From Oscillospiraceae bacterium (GTDB lineage Bacteria > Bacillota > Clostridia > Oscillospirales > Oscillospiraceae): a stretch of DNA of 8,731 nt. The notes under the pieces were generated by a model that worked only from the letters and a program-made list of their open reading frames with translations, made no database searches and had not been told where the DNA came from. Shown one piece after another: positions 1-5,708 of the stretch. The translations under genes were made by a program, and so were the position numbers. Where the stretch lies: positions 1 through 8,731 of the forward strand of contig CACXCV010000074.1 of NCBI GenBank assembly GCA_902766215.1, in the 5' to 3' direction. Every line of letters begins with the position of its first letter. The stretch's first letter is position 1.

Positions 1-674
1 AGGCCGTGCGGGGCGAGCCCTTCGACGTGGTGGCCGAAACGATTAAAAAGACTGCCTTCCGCATCACGCGCATGGGCCAGCTGGTGGCGCAGGAGGCCTC
101 CCGCCGGCTGAACGTTCCCTTCGGCGTGGTGGACCTGTCACTGGCGCCCACCCCGGCCCAGGGCGACTCGGTGGCCCGCATCCTTGAGGAGCTGGGGCTG
201 GAGGTCTGCGGCACCCACGGCACCACCGCCGCGCTGGCCATGCTCAACGACGCGGTGAAAAAGGGCGGCGTGATGGCGTCCAACCACGTGGGCGGCCTGT
301 CCGGCGCGTTTATCCCCGTCAGCGAGGACGAGGGGATGATTGCCGCGGCCCGGTCCGGCGTGCTCACGCTGGACAAGCTGGAGGCCATGACCTGCGTCTG
401 CTCGGTGGGGCTGGATATGATTGCCGTGCCCGGCGACACCACGGCCGAGACGATCTCCGCCATCATTGCCGACGAGGCGGCCATCGGCATGATCAACAAC
501 AAGACCACCGCTGTGCGCATTATCCCTGCCGTGGGGGCGCAGGTGGGCGACATGGTGGAGTTTGGCGGCCTGCTGGGCAGCGCGCCGGTCATGCCGCTGC
601 ACAGCCAGACGCCCGCGGACTTTATCGCCCGGGGCGGGCGCATTCCCGCGCCGCTGCACAGCCTGCGCAACTGA
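1..674 (+). CDS. UPF0210 / DUF711 (PFL-fold) family protein, 5'-truncated by the window
   Basis: This is the C-terminal half of a UPF0210 (DUF711) protein. The reading frame is already open at the left edge (codons in phase from base 3), and the family is usually about 450 residues long, so roughly half lies outside the window. The GTG at base 6 is an internal valine, not the start. Family-typical stretches are SEDEGMIAAA, KLEAMTCVCSVGLDMIAVPG, DEAAIGMINNKTTAVRIIP and the terminal FIARGGRIPAPLHSLRN. The family has a pyruvate formate-lyase-like fold, but no established reaction is known to me. In many Firmicutes it sits directly downstream of a small ACT-domain protein, which would lie to the left here. 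The next gene starts 61 bases after the TGA stop with no clear terminator or promoter between, so the two are probably co-transcribed. Family call very confident; function unknown. Confidence 0.93.
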   Translation, partial: AVRGEPFDVVAETIKKTAFRITRMGQLVAQEASRRLNVPFGVVDLSLAPTPAQGDSVARILEELGLEVCGTHGTTAALAMLNDAVKKGGVMASNHVGGLSGAFIPVSEDEGMIAAARSGVLTLDKLEAMTCVCSVGLDMIAVPGDTTAETISAIIADEAAIGMINNKTTAVRIIPAVGAQVGDMVEFGGLLGSAPVMPLHSQTPADFIARGGRIPAPLHSLRN

Positions 675-735
675 GCCGCCCCGGCCCGTACCGCATCAAT
701 GATAAGCCGCTCTGCGGCAGAATGGAGTAATTGCT

Positions 736-1926
736 ATGGAAAGAACCGTTGGCACCATCGTCCGCGGCGTGAGAGCGCCCATTATCCGCCAGGGCGACGA
801 CCTGGCCCAGATTGTCACCGACAGCATCTGCAACTGCCTGCAGGCCGAGCAGATCACCGTGGGGGACAAGGACATTGTTGCCGTCACCGAGTCGATTCTG
901 GCCCGCGCCCAGGGGAACTACGCCGGCGTGGACGACATTGCAGCCGACGTCCGGGCCAAGTTTCCGGGCGGGCACATCGGCGTGATTTTCCCGATTCTCA
1001 GCCGCAACCGCTTTGCCATCTGCCTGCGCGGCATTGCCAAGGGAGCGAAAAAGATTACCCTCATGCTCAGCTATCCCTCCGACGAGGTGGGAAACCATCT
1101 CTTTGACGTGGACCTGCTGGATGAAAAGGGCGTGGATCCCTATGCCGATGTGCTCAGCGAGGCGCAGTACCGCCAGCTGTTCGGCTATGTGCTGCACCCA
1201 TTCACCGGCGTGGACTATGTGGACTATTATAAGACCCTGATCCGCGACTGCGGCTGCGAGTGCGAAATTGTGTTTGCCAACAAGGCCGCGGCCATCCTGA
1301 ACTACACAAAGGACGTGCTCTGCTGCGACATCCATACTCGCGCCCGCACCAAGCGTCAGCTGCGGGCCGCCGGGGCCGGGACGGTCTTTGGTCTGGACGA
1401 CATCCTCACCGCGCCGGTCAACGGCAGCGGCTATAACGACTTCTGCGGCCTGCTGGGCTCGAACAAAGCCACCGAGGACACGGTCAAGCTGTTCCCCATC
1501 CACTGCCAGGCGTTTGTCGAGCGGGTGCAGGCGCTGCTCCGCCAGCGCACCGGCAAGACCATCGAGGTGATGGTCTATGGCGACGGCGCGTTCAAGGATC
1601 CGGTGGGCAAGATCTGGGAGCTGGCAGACCCGATGGTTTCGCCGGGCTATACCGACGGTCTGTCCGGCACGCCCAACGAGCTGAAACTGAAATATCTGGC
1701 CGACAACGAGTTTGCCAGTCTCTCCGGCGACGAACTGAAGGCGGCCATCTCCGCCAAAATTCAGCAGAAGGACGCCAACCTGAAGGGGAGCATGGCCTCT
1801 GAGGGCACCACGCCCCGCCAGCTGACCGACCTGATCGGCTCGCTGTGCGACCTGACCTCCGGCAGCGGCGACAAGGGCACGCCGATCGTCTTCATTCAGG
1901 GCTATTTCGACAACTATACCAAGTAA
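736..1926 (+). CDS. CofE-like coenzyme F420-0:L-glutamate ligase family protein
   Basis: The protein (396 aa) belongs to the CofE family (COG1478), whose characterised archaeal members use GTP to add gamma-linked glutamates to coenzyme F420-0. Family features include PIIRQGDDLAQIV (15-27), VAVTESILAR-QGNY (48-62), DIHTRARTKRQL (198-209), GLLGSNKATED (238-248), VMVYGDGAFKDPVGKIWELADP (278-299) and TSGSGDKGTPIVFIQGYF (374-391). It is about 150 residues longer than the archaeal enzyme (about 250 aa), as in the Clostridia-type branch, so the substrate should not be assumed to be F420. Another acidic cofactor or folate receiving glutamate is possible, as proposed for some CofE-like proteins. The start is supported by GGAG at 724-727, 8 bases before the ATG. 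It probably shares an mRNA with the UPF0210 gene upstream. Family assignment is strong; substrate is unknown. Confidence 0.9.
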   Translation: MERTVGTIVRGVRAPIIRQGDDLAQIVTDSICNCLQAEQITVGDKDIVAVTESILARAQGNYAGVDDIAADVRAKFPGGHIGVIFPILSRNRFAICLRGIAKGAKKITLMLSYPSDEVGNHLFDVDLLDEKGVDPYADVLSEAQYRQLFGYVLHPFTGVDYVDYYKTLIRDCGCECEIVFANKAAAILNYTKDVLCCDIHTRARTKRQLRAAGAGTVFGLDDILTAPVNGSGYNDFCGLLGSNKATEDTVKLFPIHCQAFVERVQALLRQRTGKTIEVMVYGDGAFKDPVGKIWELADPMVSPGYTDGLSGTPNELKLKYLADNEFASLSGDELKAAISAKIQQKDANLKGSMASEGTTPRQLTDLIGSLCDLTSGSGDKGTPIVFIQGYFDNYTK

Positions 1927-1940
1927 TCCGGGCCATAGAA

Positions 1941-1975
1941 AATGCGGTGCAAAGCATGTTGCTTTGCACCGCATT
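1941..1975. terminator. Hairpin terminator between convergent CofE-like and PerR-like genes
   Basis: A 16-bp perfect inverted repeat (arms 1941-1956 and 1960-1975) encloses a 3-base TGT loop. It lies 15 bases after the CofE-like stop and 15 bases before the end of the convergent PerR-like gene. On the minus strand the stem runs into TTTTCT, a fair U-tract. On the plus strand the tail (CTGCACCG) is not U-rich. It therefore looks like a good terminator for the repressor gene and a weaker or bidirectional one for the plus-strand operon. Confidence 0.8.
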
Positions 1976-1990
1976 CTGCACCGTTTGCAA

Positions 1991-2398
1991 TTAGTCGGCC
2001 TGCGCGTCGCCGGCCTGACAGGCGGCGCAGCGGCCATAGAACAGCAGCGAGTGCTCGTCGATCTGCGCGCCCAGCTGCGCTCCCACCAGCTGATCCAGCC
2101 CCTCGGGCAGCGGCAGCGGCGGCAGGTCGTCCACGCGGCCGCACTGGCGGCAGACAAAGTGGTCGTGGGGATCCATCCGCGCGTCAAAGCGCTCGAACCC
2201 GCCCACAAAGCCCACGGTGCGCACCTCGCCCCGCTGCTTGCACTGCGCGAGGTTGCGATAGACCGTGCCGAGGCTCATCTCCGGAAAGTCCTTTCGCAGC
2301 TGCTGAAACACCCAGTCGGCCGAGGGGTGCGTGGTGGTGCTGCGCAGGCACTGAAGCACGGCCTCGTGTTTCCGGCTGTATTTTCTGCTGGCTGCCAT
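1991..2398 (-). CDS. PerR-type Fur family transcriptional repressor
   Basis: This 135-residue protein is a Fur-family DNA-binding metallorepressor. The winged-helix recognition segment is MSLGTVYRNL (41-50). The dimerisation domain carries two CxxC zinc pairs, C83/C86 and C124/C127. All five positions that bind the regulatory metal in Bacillus subtilis PerR have a counterpart: H24, D72, H78, H80 and D91. D91 aligns with PerR D104, where iron-sensing Fur proteins typically have Glu, so a peroxide sensor is favoured over an iron sensor. Only about 8 residues precede the RKYSRKHEAVL helix, so the usual first helix is short or missing. The ATG has an excellent GGAGG at 2406-2410, 7 bases upstream. 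A Fur/PerR-box-like sequence lies just upstream, suggesting autoregulation. The small DUF6465 gene ends 77 bases before it and could be co-transcribed. Family is certain; the PerR subtype is inferred from ligands. Confidence 0.93.
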   Translation of the reverse strand: MAASRKYSRKHEAVLQCLRSTTTHPSADWVFQQLRKDFPEMSLGTVYRNLAQCKQRGEVRTVGFVGGFERFDARMDPHDHFVCRQCGRVDDLPPLPLPEGLDQLVGAQLGAQIDEHSLLFYGRCAACQAGDAQAD

Positions 2399-2411
2399 AT
2401 TGGTTCCTCCA

Positions 2412-2442
2412 CAAAATGATAACGATTCTTAATACAATGCAA
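2412..2442 (-). promoter_or_regulatory. Candidate Fur/PerR box and weak promoter of the repressor gene
   Basis: Bases 2417-2431 (TGATAACGATTCTTA) match the 7-1-7 Fur consensus TGATAATNATTATCA at 11 of 14 defined positions and the PerR consensus TTATAATNATTATAA at 10 of 14. On the minus strand it overlaps a possible -10 (TATCAT, 2416-2421), with a TTGCAT -35 candidate at 2437-2442 and a short 15-base spacer. An occupied box here would block transcription of the repressor gene. Match counts were done by eye. Confidence 0.55.
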
Positions 2443-2475
2443 GGATATCACATCCTGCGGGAAAAAGCAAGAGAA

Positions 2476-2715
2476 TTATTTTGCCGGGACAGGCGGATCC
2501 AGCGGCAGCGAGCCGCTGTCGCGGTTGTTGACAACGTAATAGACCCGCTGCTCCTCCGGCTTGATGTAGATGCGCAGGCGGCTGATGCGTGCGTCCTCGC
2601 CGGCGCTCTCGTGCCAGGCGGCGCGGACGCGCTGCTCAATGTCGCGGATGCTGTATTCTGCTCCGGCAAACTGTAAATAGGTGCCGCTGGGCGCGGCAGG
2701 CTGCTGACATGTCAT
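2476..2715 (-). CDS. DUF6465 family small protein
   Basis: A small acidic protein of 79 residues resembling the DUF6465 family found in Clostridia. The characteristic part is the C-terminal half: a DIEQRVRAAW helix, then LRIYIKPEEQRVYYVVNNRDSGSLPLD, a beta-rich segment of the type YxKPEExxxYYVxNxxxxG. No membrane segment or signal peptide is visible, so it should be cytosolic. Function is unknown. An upstream in-frame ATG at 2733 would add six residues, but it has no ribosome-binding site and lies only about 8 bases from the predicted transcript start. The ATG at 2715 has GAGGGA (2721-2726) five bases upstream, so I use it. It is divergent from mrnC and has its own strong promoter. The PerR-like gene follows 77 bases downstream on the same strand. 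Confidence 0.82.
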   Translation of the reverse strand: MTCQQPAAPSGTYLQFAGAEYSIRDIEQRVRAAWHESAGEDARISRLRIYIKPEEQRVYYVVNNRDSGSLPLDPPVPAK

Positions 2716-2747
2716 GATAATCCCTCGTTTCATTGGTTTATAATGGG

Positions 2748-2776
2748 ATTATAGACCGATTTGCTTTATTGTGCAA
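2748..2776 (-). promoter_or_regulatory. Sigma-A-type promoter of the DUF6465 gene
   Basis: On the minus strand a TTGCAC -35 (2771-2776) is separated by exactly 17 bases from a perfect TATAAT -10 (2748-2753). Transcription should begin near 2741, leaving a leader of about 26 bases before the ATG at 2715 that includes the GAGGGA ribosome-binding site. Confidence 0.8.
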
Positions 2777-2825
2777 GCCTGGCGCGGCGATTTCTCCCAA
2801 GCGCACAAAGAAAGTGGCGTTTTGG

Positions 2826-2847
2826 GGCAGATTCTTTGGTATCTGCC
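2826..2847. repeat. Inverted repeat midway between divergent promoters
   Basis: GGCAGAT (2826-2832) and ATCTGCC (2841-2847) form a 7-8-7 inverted repeat centred near 2836, almost midway between the predicted starts at about 2741 (minus) and 2925 (plus). A second, overlapping pair, CAAAGAA (2806-2812) and TTCTTTG (2832-2838), is mutually exclusive with it. Seven adenines follow at 2850-2856. There is no T-run after either arm on its own strand, so it does not look like a terminator. It may be an operator. The rest of this 236-base gap holds only the two promoters and the mrnC leader. Confidence 0.45.
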
Positions 2848-2889
2848 GCAAAAAAACACTTGCAGCCGACGGGATTCGGCGCAGAGACC

Positions 2890-2918
2890 TAGGCAAAGCG
2901 CGGCCGGTGTGGTATAAT
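2890..2918 (+). promoter_or_regulatory. Extended -10 promoter of the mrnC-rqcH-Nudix operon
   Basis: TATAAT at 2913-2918 is preceded by TG with one base between (TGGTATAAT), an extended -10 element. At a 17-base spacing the -35 position is TAGGCA, a 4-of-6 match to TTGACA. Transcription should start near 2925, about 45 bases before the mrnC ATG. Confidence 0.75.
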
Positions 2919-2924
2919 GAAATT

Positions 2925-2942
2925 CTGCGGCGGCTGCCGCAG
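2925..2942 (+). other. Leader stem-loop at the predicted 5' end of the mrnC mRNA
   Basis: CTGCGGC (2925-2931) and GCCGCAG (2936-2942) pair perfectly over 7 bp with a GGCT loop. The predicted transcription start coincides with the first base of the stem, so the mRNA may begin with this hairpin. It ends 16 bases before the GGAGG site and leaves that site free. An A-rich stretch follows rather than Ts, so it is not a terminator. Confidence 0.5.
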
Positions 2943-2969
2943 CGCAAAAAACAATGCTGGAGGCAAACG

Positions 2970-3383
2970 ATGAACGACTATATGGCGCCCCAGATGGACG
3001 AGGCGGCGGTGCGCGCCGTCAGTGCGGCGGGACTGGCGCACGTGGGCGACGCGGTGCTGGAGCTGCTGGTGCGCACCTATCTGTGCCAGCACGGCACGGG
3101 AACCAACACCGGCCTGCACCGGGCCACGGTGCAGCTGGTCAATGCGGCGGCCCAGTCGGCAGCCATGGACCGGCTGCTGCCCCTGCTGACCGAGGACGAG
3201 CAGGCGCTCTATCGCCGGGGGCGCAACGCCCACACCCATGCCGCGCCCAGGGGTGTCAGCCCGGGGCAGTATGCCCGGGCCACGGGGATGGAGGCGCTGT
3301 TCGGCGGACTGTATCTGCTGGGCCGCCGCCAGCGGATCAACGAACTGTTTGCCCGGATGATGGAGGACGATCATGCCCTTTGA
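2970..3383 (+). CDS. mrnC: Mini-ribonuclease III (23S rRNA maturation)
   Basis: This is a 137-residue Mini-III, a dimeric RNase III catalytic domain without a dsRNA-binding domain. In B. subtilis it trims both ends of 23S rRNA precursor on the 50S subunit. The RNase III signature is GLAHVGDAVLELLVR (21-35), with acidic metal ligands D27 and E31. A second conserved block is RRGRNAH (82-88) followed by YARATGMEALFGGLYLLG (101-118), where E108 is the other catalytic acid. The start is well fixed by GGAGG at 2959-2963, six bases before the ATG. The frame is open further upstream but carries no family sequence. It is the first gene of a three-gene operon and overlaps rqcH by 11 bases. In many Firmicutes mrnC follows cysS, so this placement differs. 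Recognition is confident. Confidence 0.93.
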   Translation: MNDYMAPQMDEAAVRAVSAAGLAHVGDAVLELLVRTYLCQHGTGTNTGLHRATVQLVNAAAQSAAMDRLLPLLTEDEQALYRRGRNAHTHAAPRGVSPGQYARATGMEALFGGLYLLGRRQRINELFARMMEDDHAL

Positions 3384-5124
3384 TGCTGTATTTCTTTCTG
3401 CTGTGACGGCGGAGCTGCGCCAGGCCGAGGGCGCGCGGGTGGACAAGGTCAACCAGCCCTCGCGCGACACGGTGCTGCTGCAGCTGCGCGGCCCGGCCGG
3501 CAGCTGGAAGCTGCTGCTGGACGCCAACACCGGCCACCCGCGGATTCACTTTACCACGGAGAGCTTTGAAAATCCGGCCGCGCCGCCCATGTTCTGCATG
3601 CTCCTGCGCAAGCACCTGGTGGGCGGACGCCTGCTGGCGCTGCGCCAGCCGCCCATGGAGCGCGTGGCCGAGCTGGTGTTTTCCTGCACGGACGAGCTGG
3701 GCGACCCGGTGAAAAAGCGGCTGGTGCTGGAGCTGATGGGCCGCAACTCCAACCTGGTGCTGGTGGGCGGCGACGGCCGGATTATCGACTGCCTGCGGCG
3801 GGTGGACTTTGAGATGTCCGAGCAGCGGCAGGTGCTGCCCGGCCTGTTTTATGAGCTGCCGCCCACGCAGGGCAAGCTGCTGCCCCAGCAGACGCCGCCG
3901 GCGCTGCTGGAGTCGCAGCTGCTGCGGGCGGAGGGAAGGCTGGATCAGTGGCTGCTGGACAGCTTTGCGGGCCTGAGCCCGCTGATCTGCCGTGAGCTGA
4001 GCTATCGGCTGACCGGCTCGGCCGATGCGGATCTGGGTCAATATGACCCGGCGCAGCGGCAGCAGCTGGCCCAGGAGCTGGCGGCCCGGTTTGCTGCGCT
4101 GGACGGCCCGTATACGCCGGTGCTGCTGCGCCGCGAGGGCGTGCCTAAGGACTTTTCCTATACGGACATCGGCCAGTACGGCGGCTTTATGCAGTCGGAG
4201 CGGGCTGAGAGCTTTTCGGCGCTGCTGGACCTGTTTTACACTGCTCGCGACCGGGCCGAGCGCATCCGCGCCCGCACGGCCGAGCTGCACAAGCAGATTG
4301 CCAACCTCCGCGCCCGCACGGCCCGCAAGCTGGAGGCTCAGCGCCGCGAGCTGGAGGCCACCCATGACCGCGAACGCCTGCGCCAGATGGGCGACCTGGT
4401 AACGGCCAACCTGCACCGCATCCAGCGGGGGCAGACGGTGCTGGAAACCGAGAATTTCTACGATCCGGACATGGCGGCCATTGCCATTCCTCTTTCACCC
4501 ACGCTGTCACCCCAGAAGAACGCCGCGCGCTACTACAAGGAGTACGCCAAGGCGAAGACCGCCGAAAGTGTTCTCACCGGGCAGATTGCCCGGGGCGAGG
4601 CCGAGCTGGACTATCTCTCCAGCGTGCTGGACGAGCTGTCACGGGCCGAGAGCGACCGCGATGTGACCGAGATCCGGCAGGAGCTGACCGACGGCGGCTA
4701 TCTGCGCCAGCAGCGCGGCAAGGGCAAGGCGCCCCGCCAGGCGGCGCTTCGGCCGCGGCACTTCCGCTCCAGCGAGGGCTTTGACATCTATGTGGGCCGC
4801 AATAACCGGCAGAACGATCAGCTGACGCTGAAGGACGCGGTCAAGACCGACCTGTGGTTCCACACGCAGAAGATTCACGGCAGCCATGTGATTGTGGACT
4901 GCGACCGGGGCCAGCCCGGCGAGGAGACCATCCGGCAGGCGGCGCAGCTGGCGGCGCAGTTCTCCCAGGCGGCGACGGGGCAGAACGTCCCGGTGGACTA
5001 CACCGCCGTGCGCAACGTGAAAAAGCCCGTGGGGGCCAAGCCCGGCATGGTGATCTATGATCACTATCACACCGCCTATGTCACGCCGGACCCGGACTGG
5101 GCCGCGTCGGCCGAGGTGCGCTGA
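3373..5124 (+). CDS. rqcH: RqcH, Rqc2-type NFACT protein of ribosome quality control
   Basis: RqcH binds obstructed 50S subunits carrying peptidyl-tRNA and recruits tRNA-Ala to add C-terminal alanine tails that mark the nascent chain for proteolysis. Older annotations call it fibronectin-binding protein A. The 583 residues show the full architecture: NFACT-N from residue 1 with PPMFCMLLRKHL (71-82) and LELMGRNSNLVLV (118-131); a helix-hairpin-helix with GLSPLICRELSYR (200-212); charged coiled coils at about 286-345 and 385-450; and NFACT-R at about 463-570 with DIYVGRNNRQND and LWFHTQKIHGSHVIV (494-508). The DR motif needed for alanine-tailing (D97-R98 in B. subtilis) reads E96-R97 here. The ATG has GGAGG at 3362-3366 inside the mrnC 3' end, with an 11-base gene overlap. 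Its stop overlaps the next start by one base. Confidence 0.94.
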   Translation: MPFDAVFLSAVTAELRQAEGARVDKVNQPSRDTVLLQLRGPAGSWKLLLDANTGHPRIHFTTESFENPAAPPMFCMLLRKHLVGGRLLALRQPPMERVAELVFSCTDELGDPVKKRLVLELMGRNSNLVLVGGDGRIIDCLRRVDFEMSEQRQVLPGLFYELPPTQGKLLPQQTPPALLESQLLRAEGRLDQWLLDSFAGLSPLICRELSYRLTGSADADLGQYDPAQRQQLAQELAARFAALDGPYTPVLLRREGVPKDFSYTDIGQYGGFMQSERAESFSALLDLFYTARDRAERIRARTAELHKQIANLRARTARKLEAQRRELEATHDRERLRQMGDLVTANLHRIQRGQTVLETENFYDPDMAAIAIPLSPTLSPQKNAARYYKEYAKAKTAESVLTGQIARGEAELDYLSSVLDELSRAESDRDVTEIRQELTDGGYLRQQRGKGKAPRQAALRPRHFRSSEGFDIYVGRNNRQNDQLTLKDAVKTDLWFHTQKIHGSHVIVDCDRGQPGEETIRQAAQLAAQFSQAATGQNVPVDYTAVRNVKKPVGAKPGMVIYDHYHTAYVTPDPDWAASAEVR

Positions 5125-5606
5125 TGGAGCTGTGGGACGCCTATGACGAGGCCGGCCGCCCCACCGGCGAGACGCTGGTGCGCGGCCAGCCGGTGCCGCC
5201 GGGGCGGTATCATCTGGTGGCCGAGGTGCTGATCCGGCACCGCGATGGCAGCTGGCTGCTGATGCGCCGCGACGGGAGCAAGCCCTTCTGCCCCGGCATG
5301 TGGGAGGCCTCGGCCGGCGGCTCGGCCCTGCAGGGCGAGAGCGGCGAGGACGCGGCCCGGCGCGAGGCGTGGGAGGAGACCGGCCTGCGCGTGTCCGGCC
5401 TGCGGCGGATGGAACGGATCGTGGGCGACTGCTTTCTGTTTGACTATTTCGTCGGGCAGACGGAGGACGACAAGCAGGCTGTGACGCTCCAGCCCGGAGA
5501 GACGGCGGACTTTCGCTGGGTGGACGCCGGCGCACTGCGCCGGGCCGCTGCCGCGCAGGAGCTGATGCACGCCGGCTGGCTGCTGCACTGGCTCGACCAG
5601 CTGTAA
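5124..5606 (+). CDS. Nudix hydrolase
   Basis: A 160-residue Nudix protein, a family that hydrolyses nucleoside diphosphates linked to another moiety. The Nudix box is complete at residues 66-88: G66, then E72, then REAWEETGL (80-88), matching Gx5Ex7REUxEExGU, with the glutamates that bind magnesium. The N-terminus (MELWDAYDEAGRPTGETLVRG) resembles the branch that includes isopentenyl-diphosphate isomerase-like Nudix proteins, but that does not fix the substrate. No signal peptide is seen, so it should be cytosolic. The start codon shares one base with the rqcH stop (TGATG), and GAGG at 5113-5116 lies seven bases upstream, so translation is probably coupled to rqcH. It is last in the operon, followed by a strong hairpin. 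Family certain, substrate unknown. Confidence 0.92.
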   Translation: MELWDAYDEAGRPTGETLVRGQPVPPGRYHLVAEVLIRHRDGSWLLMRRDGSKPFCPGMWEASAGGSALQGESGEDAARREAWEETGLRVSGLRRMERIVGDCFLFDYFVGQTEDDKQAVTLQPGETADFRWVDAGALRRAAAAQELMHAGWLLHWLDQL

Positions 5607-5626
5607 AAAAAGCGCAGCAGACAAGC

Positions 5627-5660
5627 ACCAGGCCCCATGCCGTTTGGCATGGGGCCTGGT
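5627..5660. terminator. Bidirectional hairpin terminator between Nudix and ABC operons
   Basis: A 15-bp perfect, GC-rich stem (5627-5641 with 5646-5660) closes a GTTT loop, 20 bases after the Nudix stop and 48 bases beyond the end of the convergent substrate-binding protein gene. The plus-strand tail TTCGATATT is a mild U-tract. On the minus strand a seven-T run occurs only about 15 bases past the stem. It most likely terminates both convergent operons. Confidence 0.85.
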
Positions 5661-5708
5661 TCGATATTCAGAGAGGGGTAAGAGAGGGAAAATCAGAGGG
5701 GATTTCAT

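Noticed and set aside
622..2208. A 528-codon open frame on the minus strand
   Set aside because: It lies opposite the CofE-like gene and part of the PerR-like gene, both unmistakable. Its translation has the low-complexity look of an antisense frame in GC-rich DNA.
2826..2856. Inverted repeat plus A/T run as an intrinsic terminator
   Set aside because: The seven-base run is As after the stem on the plus strand and precedes the stem on the minus strand, so it is in the wrong position for both directions.
2733..2969. N-terminal extension of the mrnC frame back to an upstream ATG
   Set aside because: It would run upstream of the predicted promoter, has no family similarity, and the ATG at 2970 has an ideal ribosome-binding site.
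2917..2973. An 18-codon open frame (MKFCGGCRSAKNNAGGKR) ending on the mrnC start, resembling a leader peptide
   Set aside because: Its ATG overlaps the -10 hexamer, so it would lie outside the transcript, and it has no ribosome-binding site.
3337..4416. A 359-codon minus-strand open frame opposite rqcH
   Set aside because: Its translation is rich in Gln, Leu, Arg and Ala repeats with no recognisable domain. It is a shadow of rqcH.
5651..5701. Four G-runs as a G-quadruplex
   Set aside because: The loops between runs are mostly too long, and the first run is locked in a terminator stem.
4639..5708. Long minus-strand open frames opposite rqcH and the Nudix gene
   Set aside because: They are Arg/Pro/Ala-rich shadows. 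Both plus-strand proteins are confidently recognised.
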